From NCBI RefSeq assembly GCF_001422375.1, contig NZ_LMMU01000001.1, forward strand, positions 496,223-560,222: 64,000 bases of DNA, given 5' to 3'. Made by a program: the position numbers and the translations under genes. The notes below the pieces were generated by a model. It saw only the letters and a program-made list of their open reading frames with translations, was not told the origin of the DNA and did not search any database. Positions 1 to 7,103 of this stretch are shown one piece after another. This DNA is from Methylobacterium sp. Leaf99. GTDB taxonomy: Bacteria; Pseudomonadota; Alphaproteobacteria; Rhizobiales; Beijerinckiaceae. Within the stretch, counting starts at the first letter, position 1. Each line of letters starts with the position of its first letter.

Positions 1-287
1 GGCCCGGAGGCTGCTGGCGGGGATGGCGGACGCTCCACCGCGGATGGGTCGGGCCGGCACGGTCCCGTCATCCGTCGATTTACGGTCTCGTAGGGATTGA
101 ACTTTCCCAGAACACGGGCCATTCCATGACGGTGGAGTGACACCCGCGTCACACTGCCCCCGACATCGACAGGGTCGTCTCGACCTTCGCCGGACCTGCC
201 CGTCCGGTCCCTCCTCGACGCCGCACCCGTGCGGCCGCCGGGGGCGCGTCGCGTCGGATCGTCCATCGGCAGGAAGGAGTGGCTGCG

Positions 288-1034
288 ATGTTCGGGTTCC
301 GGATTCAGGACAAGACGTCCAGTCCCTCGCTGGCCGCCCTGGGCATCGTGGAACGGTCGGAGGCGCGGGCCTATGCCGCCCTCATCGCCACCGGCTGGTC
401 CGAGATCGGGTTCGGGTACCACGGCACCGTCCACGCCCATCCCGACCACCCCGGCGTCGTCGTGCGCTTCGCCCGCAAGGCCGACGGGTTCGGCGACTAT
501 GCGGCCCTGCTCCGCACCGGGTTCGCGGGCTCCGACGGCCCGCACGCGCCGCGCATCCACGACCTGCACGTCAGCCGCTGTGGCGCCCTGATGACCGTGG
601 GCGCACGGCTGAGCGATCCGCCGCGGGATGCCTGGTGGCTGGCCTACGCCCACGCCGTCATCGCCGACCATCCGGGCGTCGCCATGGACGAGGGTGTCCG
701 CGACCGGTTCAGGGTGGCGTGGCCGGCGCATGAGCCGCGGATCGATCATGCGAGCTTCGACGGCATCCGCGAGGCGTTCAGGGCCGCGTGGCCCGGATAC
801 GAGGCCTATGTCGCGGCCCTGCGGACCGTGTCGCCGCAGGGGCTCGATCCGAACATCGGCAATGTCCTGGTGGGGATCGACGGCAGTCCCGTGGTGAACG
901 ACCCCCTGTGCGACGATGGCTACGGCCTGTGGCGCTCGCCCCTCGCCCGCGGCCTCGCCCGCTACGCCGAGGTCTCCCGTCGACTGGCCGGCGAGGTTTT
1001 GGGTCGACTGGGCAGGGCCCCCGTGCCGGTCTGA
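288..1034 (+). CDS. Kinase-fold orphan protein (hypothetical)
   Basis: A 248-residue soluble protein with no confidently recognised family. The second half has a protein-kinase/aminoglycoside-phosphotransferase type catalytic pattern: D187-x4-N192 in DPNIGNVLV, then VNDPL with Asp205 in the place of the metal-binding Asp. An N-terminal stretch, GFGYHGTV followed by VVVRFARK, resembles a glycine loop and the ATP-contacting Lys. I infer a small-molecule or protein kinase fold. The ATG at 288 is preferred over the GTG at 279, because AGGAAGGA at 271-278 is 9 nt from the ATG and directly abuts the GTG. It is flanked by non-coding DNA and appears monocistronic. The substrate is unknown. Confidence 0.75.
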   Translation: MFGFRIQDKTSSPSLAALGIVERSEARAYAALIATGWSEIGFGYHGTVHAHPDHPGVVVRFARKADGFGDYAALLRTGFAGSDGPHAPRIHDLHVSRCGALMTVGARLSDPPRDAWWLAYAHAVIADHPGVAMDEGVRDRFRVAWPAHEPRIDHASFDGIREAFRAAWPGYEAYVAALRTVSPQGLDPNIGNVLVGIDGSPVVNDPLCDDGYGLWRSPLARGLARYAEVSRRLAGEVLGRLGRAPVPV

Positions 1035-1278
1035 ATCCGCCGGACGCACATCGAGCAGGGCACGCGGCGCGAAGCCGCCGGCCTGCATCTCGACGCGGAC
1101 GACGGGACCGGCTCGGATGGTCGGACCGGGGCACGGCACGCTCCGCCGGACCATCACGTTATCTTGATTGCAGTCTCGCGGGTGCGCGCCACAAAATCCC
1201 CGCACGCCGGTCCGATCCTGGCTGGCATACGGCACACCAACCCATCCGGCCGTTCGTCTCGGAACGTCAGAGCACGGC

Positions 1279-1491
1279 ATGTCTTCTCCCGACAACGCGA
1301 CCACGGCCCATCTGAAGGCCATCGCGGCGGCGTTGCAGATTCCCCTCGACCAGCTCGTCGAGAACGCCGCGACGTGCGAACTCGACGACGCGAACGAGTG
1401 TCTCCGGCTCTGGTGCCTGCTCAAGACCACGGAGGGCCGTGGTCGCGCCCTGGCGGCGCTCCGCGCGGTGGCGGACGGCGAAGCGGCCTGA
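1279..1491 (+). CDS. Small hypothetical protein, 70 aa
   Basis: A short acidic protein with a helical N-terminal segment, LKAIAAALQIPLDQL, that looks like the first helices of a Cro/XRE-type HTH. The rest of an HTH is not evident, so no DNA-binding role is claimed. Two Cys residues lie mid-protein. The in-frame ATG at 1279 gives a compact protein; extending upstream to 1168 would add a low-complexity leader with no domain. Function unknown. Confidence 0.55.
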   Translation: MSSPDNATTAHLKAIAAALQIPLDQLVENAATCELDDANECLRLWCLLKTTEGRGRALAALRAVADGEAA

Positions 1492-1964
1492 ACGCCGAGG
1501 GGCCCGACGCCGCCTCTCCGCGAAACTCGGACGCGATCGATCGCTTATCCTCCGCCCTGCGGTGAGCGCGGCCACGTCGTCGGCAGTCGATGGCCTGCGG
1601 GGATCTCGGCCGCCGCGCGCCGAGCGCCGCCGCCGAAGACGAATGGGAGATCCGGCATGCGGACTTTCACGGCGAATTTCAGGGCCTCACCATGAACACT
1701 CCGATGATTTTTGGAATTTGAGCTCGTCGCTCTTCCAGATCATGGCCCTATCGATCAACAACATGGGCAGTACGCGGTCGATATGTATAAATACAAACGA
1801 TAAATGTCAGTCTTGTTTGTTTGCCGACCACATCTATAGTGTGTTGTTATAAGATCACAACTGACAAAGCCGTGATTTATGTACGGATTATGACCAAGAC
1901 TCGCCCCGAGACTTGAGTAGGACTGCCCCGTCCGCCGTCTGGAACGGCACGAGAGGGGCGAATC
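1492..1964. other. Gene-free leader with an AT-rich island
   Basis: No supported gene. The first half is ordinary high-GC DNA. From about 1720 to 1910 the sequence becomes strikingly AT-rich with runs such as TATGTATAAATAC, unlike the rest of the window. It lies directly upstream of the autotransporter gene and probably holds its promoter and regulatory region. Confidence 0.6.
1813..1840 (+). promoter_or_regulatory. Candidate sigma70-type promoter of the autotransporter gene
   Basis: TTGTTT at 1813-1818, a 16-nt spacer, then TATAGT at 1835-1840, about 125 nt upstream of the start codon at 1965. It lies in the AT-rich island. Assigned by pattern only. Confidence 0.4.
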
Positions 1965-4900
1965 ATGGACTTGAAGCAAGGTGTCTCGATCATCGCCGTC
2001 ATGGTCGCGGCGTATGGATCGACGGGCGCACGGGCGCAGACCGCCACCGTCACGCCCGCCGACACCAACATTCTGAACCTGCTGTCACCGTTCCTCGGTC
2101 TGAACGCGACCGAGATCGGCCGGCAGACCCTGCGCGACAATCTCCAGCAGTCGATCGCGACCAACAACGCGGCGCCCCCGCAGCAGCAGAAGCTGGCGAT
2201 CAGCGACAAGTCCGGAATCGTCGCCGAAGGGCTCGGTCCCGTCCTGGGGGGACTCCACACCGCGTCCCTCGCGAGGGACGCGAAAGCGCCGAACAGTCCG
2301 ATCCGCCAGGTCGACGAGATGATGTCGAAGGCGCTGACACTGTCGGCGTCCGCCGTCACCACGACGAAGAACTACTTCGCCAACGGCGCGGCCATCAATC
2401 CCGGCACCGTGACCGCCGGTTACGTGCCCGTCCGGGCCGTCGCGCCCCCCGGCTACAGCCTGCCGACCTTCGGCGATCTGCCGAACGCCAAAGACAGCGT
2501 CTACAATCTCGCCTACGGCGTCTCGAACGGGCAGCCGGGCCAGAACGTCTACGGCAACTCGCGGCCGCTGCAGGTCTCGAGCCAGATCAATCGGTTCGAC
2601 CCGACGGCGATCAACTCCGTCGCCACCAGCTCGGCCTTCCCGAGCGGCCACACCACCTACGCCTACACCTACGGCACCCTGTTCGCGATGCTGGTGCCGG
2701 AGCAGTTCCAGGGCGTCCTGTCGCGCGCCGCCGAGTTCTCCAAGAGCCGCGTCGTCCTGGGCGTGCACTACCCGCTCGACCTCGCCGCCGGCCGGTCCCT
2801 GTCGCTCTACAGCCTGTCCCAGGCCCTCACCAACCCGCTCTACATCAACAACGCGGCGACGACCGGCACGGCGCTCAACCTGCCGAGCCTGTTCACGGCG
2901 GTGCAGGCTCCGTACCGGGGCAGCCTCGCGGCCCAATGCGGCGACACCGTCGCGGCCTGCGCCGCGAGCGCCGCCAACACGGCCAACAACCCGTATGCGG
3001 CTTCGGCGGCGAACCAGGCGGCCTACCGGCAGGGTCTCACCTTCGGCCTGCCGACGCTGACCTTCGCGCAAGCCCCGCGCGAGGCGGCGCCGGCCGGCGG
3101 GCCCGATCCGTCGATCCTGCTCGCGACCCTCTACGGCGGCAGCACCGCCGCCGCCCGGACGATCGCCCCGAACGGCGGCCTCCACGGCCAGCTGGCGACG
3201 GACACGATCCAGCAGATCGTGGTCAACACCCAGACCAACGCCCTCGCGGCCCTCTACGGCACGCCCTGGAGCTACTGGAGCCGCCTCGACCTCTATTCGG
3301 CCGCCGGCTATTTCGGGAACGTCACCGGGACGCTCCGCATGGACGGCACGGATCGGCTGACGACAAACGCCACCATCGGCAGCGGCGGCGCCCTCTACGC
3401 CAACGGCACCATCACGGGCCTCGCCACCGTGGGCTCCGGCGGCCTCCTCGGCGGCACCGGCACGGTCGGCGGCGTCACTGCCCTGTCCGGCGGCACCGTC
3501 GCCCCGGGCAACTCCATCGGCACCCTGTCGGTCGCCGGCAACGTCGCCTTCGCGGCCGGGTCGACCTACCAGGTCGAGGCGAACGCGGCCGGCCGGTCCG
3601 ACCGGATCGCGGCCTCCGGCGCCGCGGCCCTCAGCGGCGGCACCGTGCAGGTGCTGGCCGCCGGCGGGACCTACGATCCCCGCACCCAATACACGATCCT
3701 CGACGCGGCGTCGGGCGTGTCCGGCCAGTTCGCCGGCGTGACCGCCAACCTCGCCTTCCTCAGCCCGAGCCTGCGCTACCGGCCGAACGCCGTCGACCTG
3801 ACCCTGACCCGCAACGACCTGGCGTTCGCCACCGTCGCGCAGACCCGCAACCAGGCCGCGGTGGCGACGGCGATCCAGGCCGGCGGGGCCGGCACCGGCT
3901 CCTACGACCGCACCGTGGGGCTCACCACGCCGGAGGCCGTCGGCGCGTTCCAGGCGCTCACCGGCGACATCCACGCCAGCGCGATCACGGCCGAATTCGA
4001 GACCGCGTTCTTCGTGCGCGAGGCGATCCTCGGCCGGATGCGCCGGGGCGCGCGCCCCGGTGACGGCGAGGCCACCGATTACGGCCGCCTGCCGGCCGCC
4101 TACACGGCGGATCTTCCGGGCCGCCGGGCGGCGCCGGTCCCGGTGCCGATCCGCGTCCTCGACCCGCGGGTGTTCGGCGTCTGGGGCCAGGGCTTCGGCA
4201 GCTTCGGCCAGGCCCGGAGCGACGGCAACGCGGCGAGCCTGTCGCGCCAGACCTCGGGCTTCATCCTCGGCGCCGACGCGCGGGTCGCGGGCGGCGTCCG
4301 CTTCGGTCTCGCCGGCGGCTACACCGTGACGAACCTCGACACCGCCGGCCGGCTGCAGTCGGGCGTGATCGAGAGCGGGTTCGGCGGCGTCTACGGCGGC
4401 TACGAGCACGGGCCGGTCTCCCTGCGCCTCGGCGCGGTCTATGCCGACAACGCGGCGCGCCTGCGCCGCACGGTGCTGTTCGCCGGGGTCACCGACACCG
4501 CGGCCGCGCGGACCGGCGGCGCGACGATCCAGGGGTTCGGCGAACTCGGCTACAAGGTCTTCCTCGGCGGCGGCGCGCCGTCCGGCGGGGAAACCGGGCC
4601 GGCACCCGTGACGACGCCGTCCTACATCGAGCCCTTCGTCGGCGGCGCCTACGTCTCCATCCGCCGCGACCGGTTCGCCGAGACCGGGGGTGTGGCGGCC
4701 CTGACCGGGTTCGCCCGCGATTACGACCTCGGCACGGCCACGGCCGGCCTGCGGGCGCAGGCCAGCCTCGACCTCGGCCTCGGGGTTCCGGTCTCCGTCC
4801 ACGGCCTGCTCGGCTATCGCCGCGCCTTCGGCGACGTGGTTCCGACGGCCCTGCTCGCCTTCGGTGCCACCGGGCCGACCTTCCTGACGGCCGGCATCCC

Positions 4901-5045
4901 CATCGACCGCGACGCCCTCGTGGCCGAAGCCGGCCTCGACCTCCGGGTCTCGGCCAACACGACCCTCGGCGTGGCCTATACCGGCCAGGCCGGCCGCCGC
5001 GCCGAGGACCACGCGGTGAAGGGCAACTTCACCTATCGGTTCTGA
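1965..5045 (+). CDS. PAP2-type acid phosphatase fused to an autotransporter beta-barrel
   Basis: A 1026-residue surface protein. Residues 1-25 form a signal peptide ending GARAQ. A PAP2/class A acid phosphatase domain follows, with R200-P201, PSGH at 226-229 and SR-x5-H-x3-D (S261, R262, H268, D272), the core of the KxxxxxxRP/PSGH/SRxxxxxHxxxD signature. The first Lys of that signature is Gln193 here. Gly-rich passenger repeats including GTVAPGNSIGTLSVAGN lie around residue 500-525, as in autotransporter stalks. The last ~270 residues form the outer-membrane beta-barrel, ending FTYRF with a terminal Phe. Inferred role: phosphate release from organic phosphoesters at the cell surface. The start is the first ATG of the signal peptide. 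Confidence 0.88.
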   Translation: MDLKQGVSIIAVMVAAYGSTGARAQTATVTPADTNILNLLSPFLGLNATEIGRQTLRDNLQQSIATNNAAPPQQQKLAISDKSGIVAEGLGPVLGGLHTASLARDAKAPNSPIRQVDEMMSKALTLSASAVTTTKNYFANGAAINPGTVTAGYVPVRAVAPPGYSLPTFGDLPNAKDSVYNLAYGVSNGQPGQNVYGNSRPLQVSSQINRFDPTAINSVATSSAFPSGHTTYAYTYGTLFAMLVPEQFQGVLSRAAEFSKSRVVLGVHYPLDLAAGRSLSLYSLSQALTNPLYINNAATTGTALNLPSLFTAVQAPYRGSLAAQCGDTVAACAASAANTANNPYAASAANQAAYRQGLTFGLPTLTFAQAPREAAPAGGPDPSILLATLYGGSTAAARTIAPNGGLHGQLATDTIQQIVVNTQTNALAALYGTPWSYWSRLDLYSAAGYFGNVTGTLRMDGTDRLTTNATIGSGGALYANGTITGLATVGSGGLLGGTGTVGGVTALSGGTVAPGNSIGTLSVAGNVAFAAGSTYQVEANAAGRSDRIAASGAAALSGGTVQVLAAGGTYDPRTQYTILDAASGVSGQFAGVTANLAFLSPSLRYRPNAVDLTLTRNDLAFATVAQTRNQAAVATAIQAGGAGTGSYDRTVGLTTPEAVGAFQALTGDIHASAITAEFETAFFVREAILGRMRRGARPGDGEATDYGRLPAAYTADLPGRRAAPVPVPIRVLDPRVFGVWGQGFGSFGQARSDGNAASLSRQTSGFILGADARVAGGVRFGLAGGYTVTNLDTAGRLQSGVIESGFGGVYGGYEHGPVSLRLGAVYADNAARLRRTVLFAGVTDTAAARTGGATIQGFGELGYKVFLGGGAPSGGETGPAPVTTPSYIEPFVGGAYVSIRRDRFAETGGVAALTGFARDYDLGTATAGLRAQASLDLGLGVPVSVHGLLGYRRAFGDVVPTALLAFGATGPTFLTAGIPIDRDALVAEAGLDLRVSANTTLGVAYTGQAGRRAEDHAVKGNFTYRF

Positions 5046-5706
5046 GCCGATCCGGTGCCCGGCCGGGGAGATCGGCCGGGCGCCCGCACTTACGGTACAC
5101 GCTGAATCCGGGGAAAGCGCCGCACCGGCCGCCCGCCCCCACCGCCCTACCTGGCTACGGCACTCACACATCTCGCGGGATGCTCGGGTCCCCTCTCCTG
5201 GAAGGAGAGGGACAGGGTGAGGTGTGGGACTTGTTCGGAGATGTCCCACACCTCACCCCAACCCTCTCCTTCCAGGCAGGGCGATCGCAGATGACCTCCG
5301 GTGTCATTCCGGGGCGCCGCAGGCGAACCCGGACCCGGAGGGCCGCGCCGGAGGCGTGCAATCCAGAGCCGCCGACAGCGCAAAACCTTGCCAAACCGGT
5401 GTTTCTGGTTCCCGGGTTCCGCTGCGCGGCCCCGGGATGACAAAGCGCCGCGGGCGTTCTCAAGGTCCTAAACGCCCTATGCGATCGCCCTGCCTTCCAG
5501 GAGAGGGAGCACCCGTGGGCCTCACGCCCGCATCCGGATGCCGTCAGGGGCCCTGTCTCTGCACGCGATTGGCCCGCTTGCATTTGTGTGAATCCGGTAG
5601 CCTTCCAGGAGAGGGGGCCTGTCGCGCCTGATGCCGGCTCATTGTGGCTCTCGATATCAGCCGCCGGGCGGATGTGTGAATCCGGTAGCCGCCCTACCTG
5701 GGGCGG
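5046..5706. repeat. Mosaic repeat island 1 (no gene)
   Basis: This 661-bp gap is built of fragments repeated elsewhere in the window. It holds a ~95-bp palindrome (5191-5276), the flank CTACGGCACTCACACATCTC (5163-5182) that recurs inverted near 11998-12020, and a ~110-bp block around 5490-5605 containing CATCCGGATGC and TGTGTGAATCCGGTAGCC that recurs inverted at about 11800-11900. A further TGTGTGAATCCGGTAG copy lies near 5673. The motif GGGCGATCGCA also recurs (5280, 11718). No ORF here has protein-like composition. Confidence 0.75.
5191..5276. repeat. Palindromic repeat element, copy 1
   Basis: A left arm (5191-5230) and right arm (5243-5276) form a long imperfect inverted repeat around GGTGAGGTGTGGGAC/GTCCCACACCTCACC. 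The left arm contains a nested hairpin, CCCTCTCCT/AGGAGAGGG. It lies in inverted orientation relative to copies at 11891-11983 and 33351-33444, with which it is nearly identical. Confidence 0.85.
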
Positions 5707-6837
5707 ATGGATCGCAGCTTCCCCCTCACCCGCGCCGCCGGGCTCGACCGCCTGACGGAGTTCCTCGCCGGCGCCGGCGCCGCCTATGCGGGCGACCGCA
5801 ACACCGACCGGGGCCCGGGGCAGCGCCCGACCACCTCGGCGCTCTCGCCGTACCTGCGCCGGCGCCTCGTCACCGAGGCCGAGGTGGTGGAGGCCGCCGG
5901 GCGGGCCTTCGGCGACGGCGGTGCCGACAAGTTCGTGTCCGAGGTGTTCTGGCGGACCTACTTCAAGGGCCACCTCGAAACCCATCCCGCCGCCTGGACG
6001 GACTGTCTCGCGCAGGCCGCCGCCGGCCACGACCGCATCGCCGCCGAGCCCGGCCTGCGCCGGACCCATGCGGCGGCCATTGAGGGCCGCACCGGCTTCG
6101 ACGGCTTCGACGACTGGGCCCGCGAACTCGTCGAGACCGGCTGGCTCCACAACCACGCCCGGATGTGGTTCGCCTCGATCTGGATCTTCACCCTGCGCCT
6201 GCCCTGGGCGCTGGGCGCCGACTTCTTCCTGCGCCATCTCGTCGACGGCGACCCGGCGAGCAACACCCTGTCGTGGCGCTGGGTGGCGGGCCTGCACACC
6301 CGCGGCAAGCACTACGTCGCCCGTGCTGAGAACATCCGGCGCTACACCGACGGGCGCTTCGACCCCGTCGGCCTCGACGAGTATCCGGACGCCCTCGACG
6401 AGGCGATGCCCCCCCGTGAGGTCGCCCTGCCGGAGGCCGACGCGGCGCCGGCGGGCGACGTCGCCCTGCTGCTGCACCTCGACGACCTGCATCCGGAGAG
6501 CCTGCCCCTCGGCGGGGCCCGCGTGGTCCGGGTCGGCGGCCTGATCGCCCATGCGGCGGGGGCGTCGGACCGCGTCAGGGCGGCGGACGCCGCCGCCATG
6601 GCGGACGCCCTGGCGCGGGCCGAGGACAGGTTCGGCTGTGCGGCCGGCCCGGCGGCGGAGGGCTGGGCCGCCGGCCTGCCGGTGGTCACCGGATGGGCGC
6701 CGGTCGGCCCCTCGGCCGCGGCGTTGCCGGACGGGTGCCTGCGCGTGCGCCGGGCCTGGGACGCGGCGGCGTGGCCGCGCTCCACCCGCGGCTACGGCCG
6801 CCTGCGCTCCGCCATCCCGGCCGTGCTCGACGCCTGA
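5707..6837 (+). CDS. Photolyase/cryptochrome-like FAD-binding protein lacking the antenna domain
   Basis: A 376-residue protein. Residues ~1-220 match the helical FAD-binding half of DNA photolyases and cryptochromes: FWRTYFKGHLETHP, then WLHNHARMWFASIW, and the terminal helices SNTLSWRWVAGLHTRGKHY. The N-terminal alpha/beta antenna-chromophore domain of classical photolyases (~450-500 aa in total) is absent. A ~150-residue C-terminal region, starting with VALLLHLDDLHPESLP, resembles a Rossmann-like unit and may take its place after the FAD domain. Role inferred as flavin-based light sensing or DNA repair. The ATG at 5707 follows GGGGCGG. It sits immediately before the phytochrome operon, which fits a light-response neighbourhood. 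Confidence 0.8.
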   Translation: MDRSFPLTRAAGLDRLTEFLAGAGAAYAGDRNTDRGPGQRPTTSALSPYLRRRLVTEAEVVEAAGRAFGDGGADKFVSEVFWRTYFKGHLETHPAAWTDCLAQAAAGHDRIAAEPGLRRTHAAAIEGRTGFDGFDDWARELVETGWLHNHARMWFASIWIFTLRLPWALGADFFLRHLVDGDPASNTLSWRWVAGLHTRGKHYVARAENIRRYTDGRFDPVGLDEYPDALDEAMPPREVALPEADAAPAGDVALLLHLDDLHPESLPLGGARVVRVGGLIAHAAGASDRVRAADAAAMADALARAEDRFGCAAGPAAEGWAAGLPVVTGWAPVGPSAAALPDGCLRVRRAWDAAAWPRSTRGYGRLRSAIPAVLDA

Positions 6838-6995
6838 TCCGGCACACACGGCGACAACCATCGGCTGTCATGACGCCCGCACACGCAATCGTGTCCGTGC
6901 GCGCCGAAGGGTTCGGCGGGTCGCCCGGCGTTCTCAAGAATCCCTCCGGCGCTGCCGGGGGCGGGACCGGCACGGACCCATGGGCGACGGCGTTC

Positions 6996-7021
6996 GGAAC
7001 GGGTTCCGAGTCCGCGCGGTT
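6996..7021 (+). promoter_or_regulatory. Possible EcfG-type promoter of the phytochrome operon
   Basis: GGAAC at 6996-7000, 17 nt, then GGTT ending at 7021. The spacing equals that of the better match before the RpoH-type gene at 51566. The alphaproteobacterial EcfG consensus is GGAAC-N16/17-cGTT; here the base before GTT is G. It lies ~83 nt upstream of the bphP start. Tentative. Confidence 0.35.
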
Positions 7022-7103
7022 GTGCCCCTTTCACGGACCGGACCCGAGCTGATACCGGGGAAAAGACCGTGCCGGGCGGGCGTGCATCCTGGGGACCCCA
7101 TCC

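Noticed and set aside
2085..5249. 1054-codon open frame opposite the autotransporter gene
   Set aside because: High-GC shadow: the plus strand has a complete signal peptide, PAP2 motifs and beta-barrel; the minus frame is only Gly/Ala/Arg/Val-rich.
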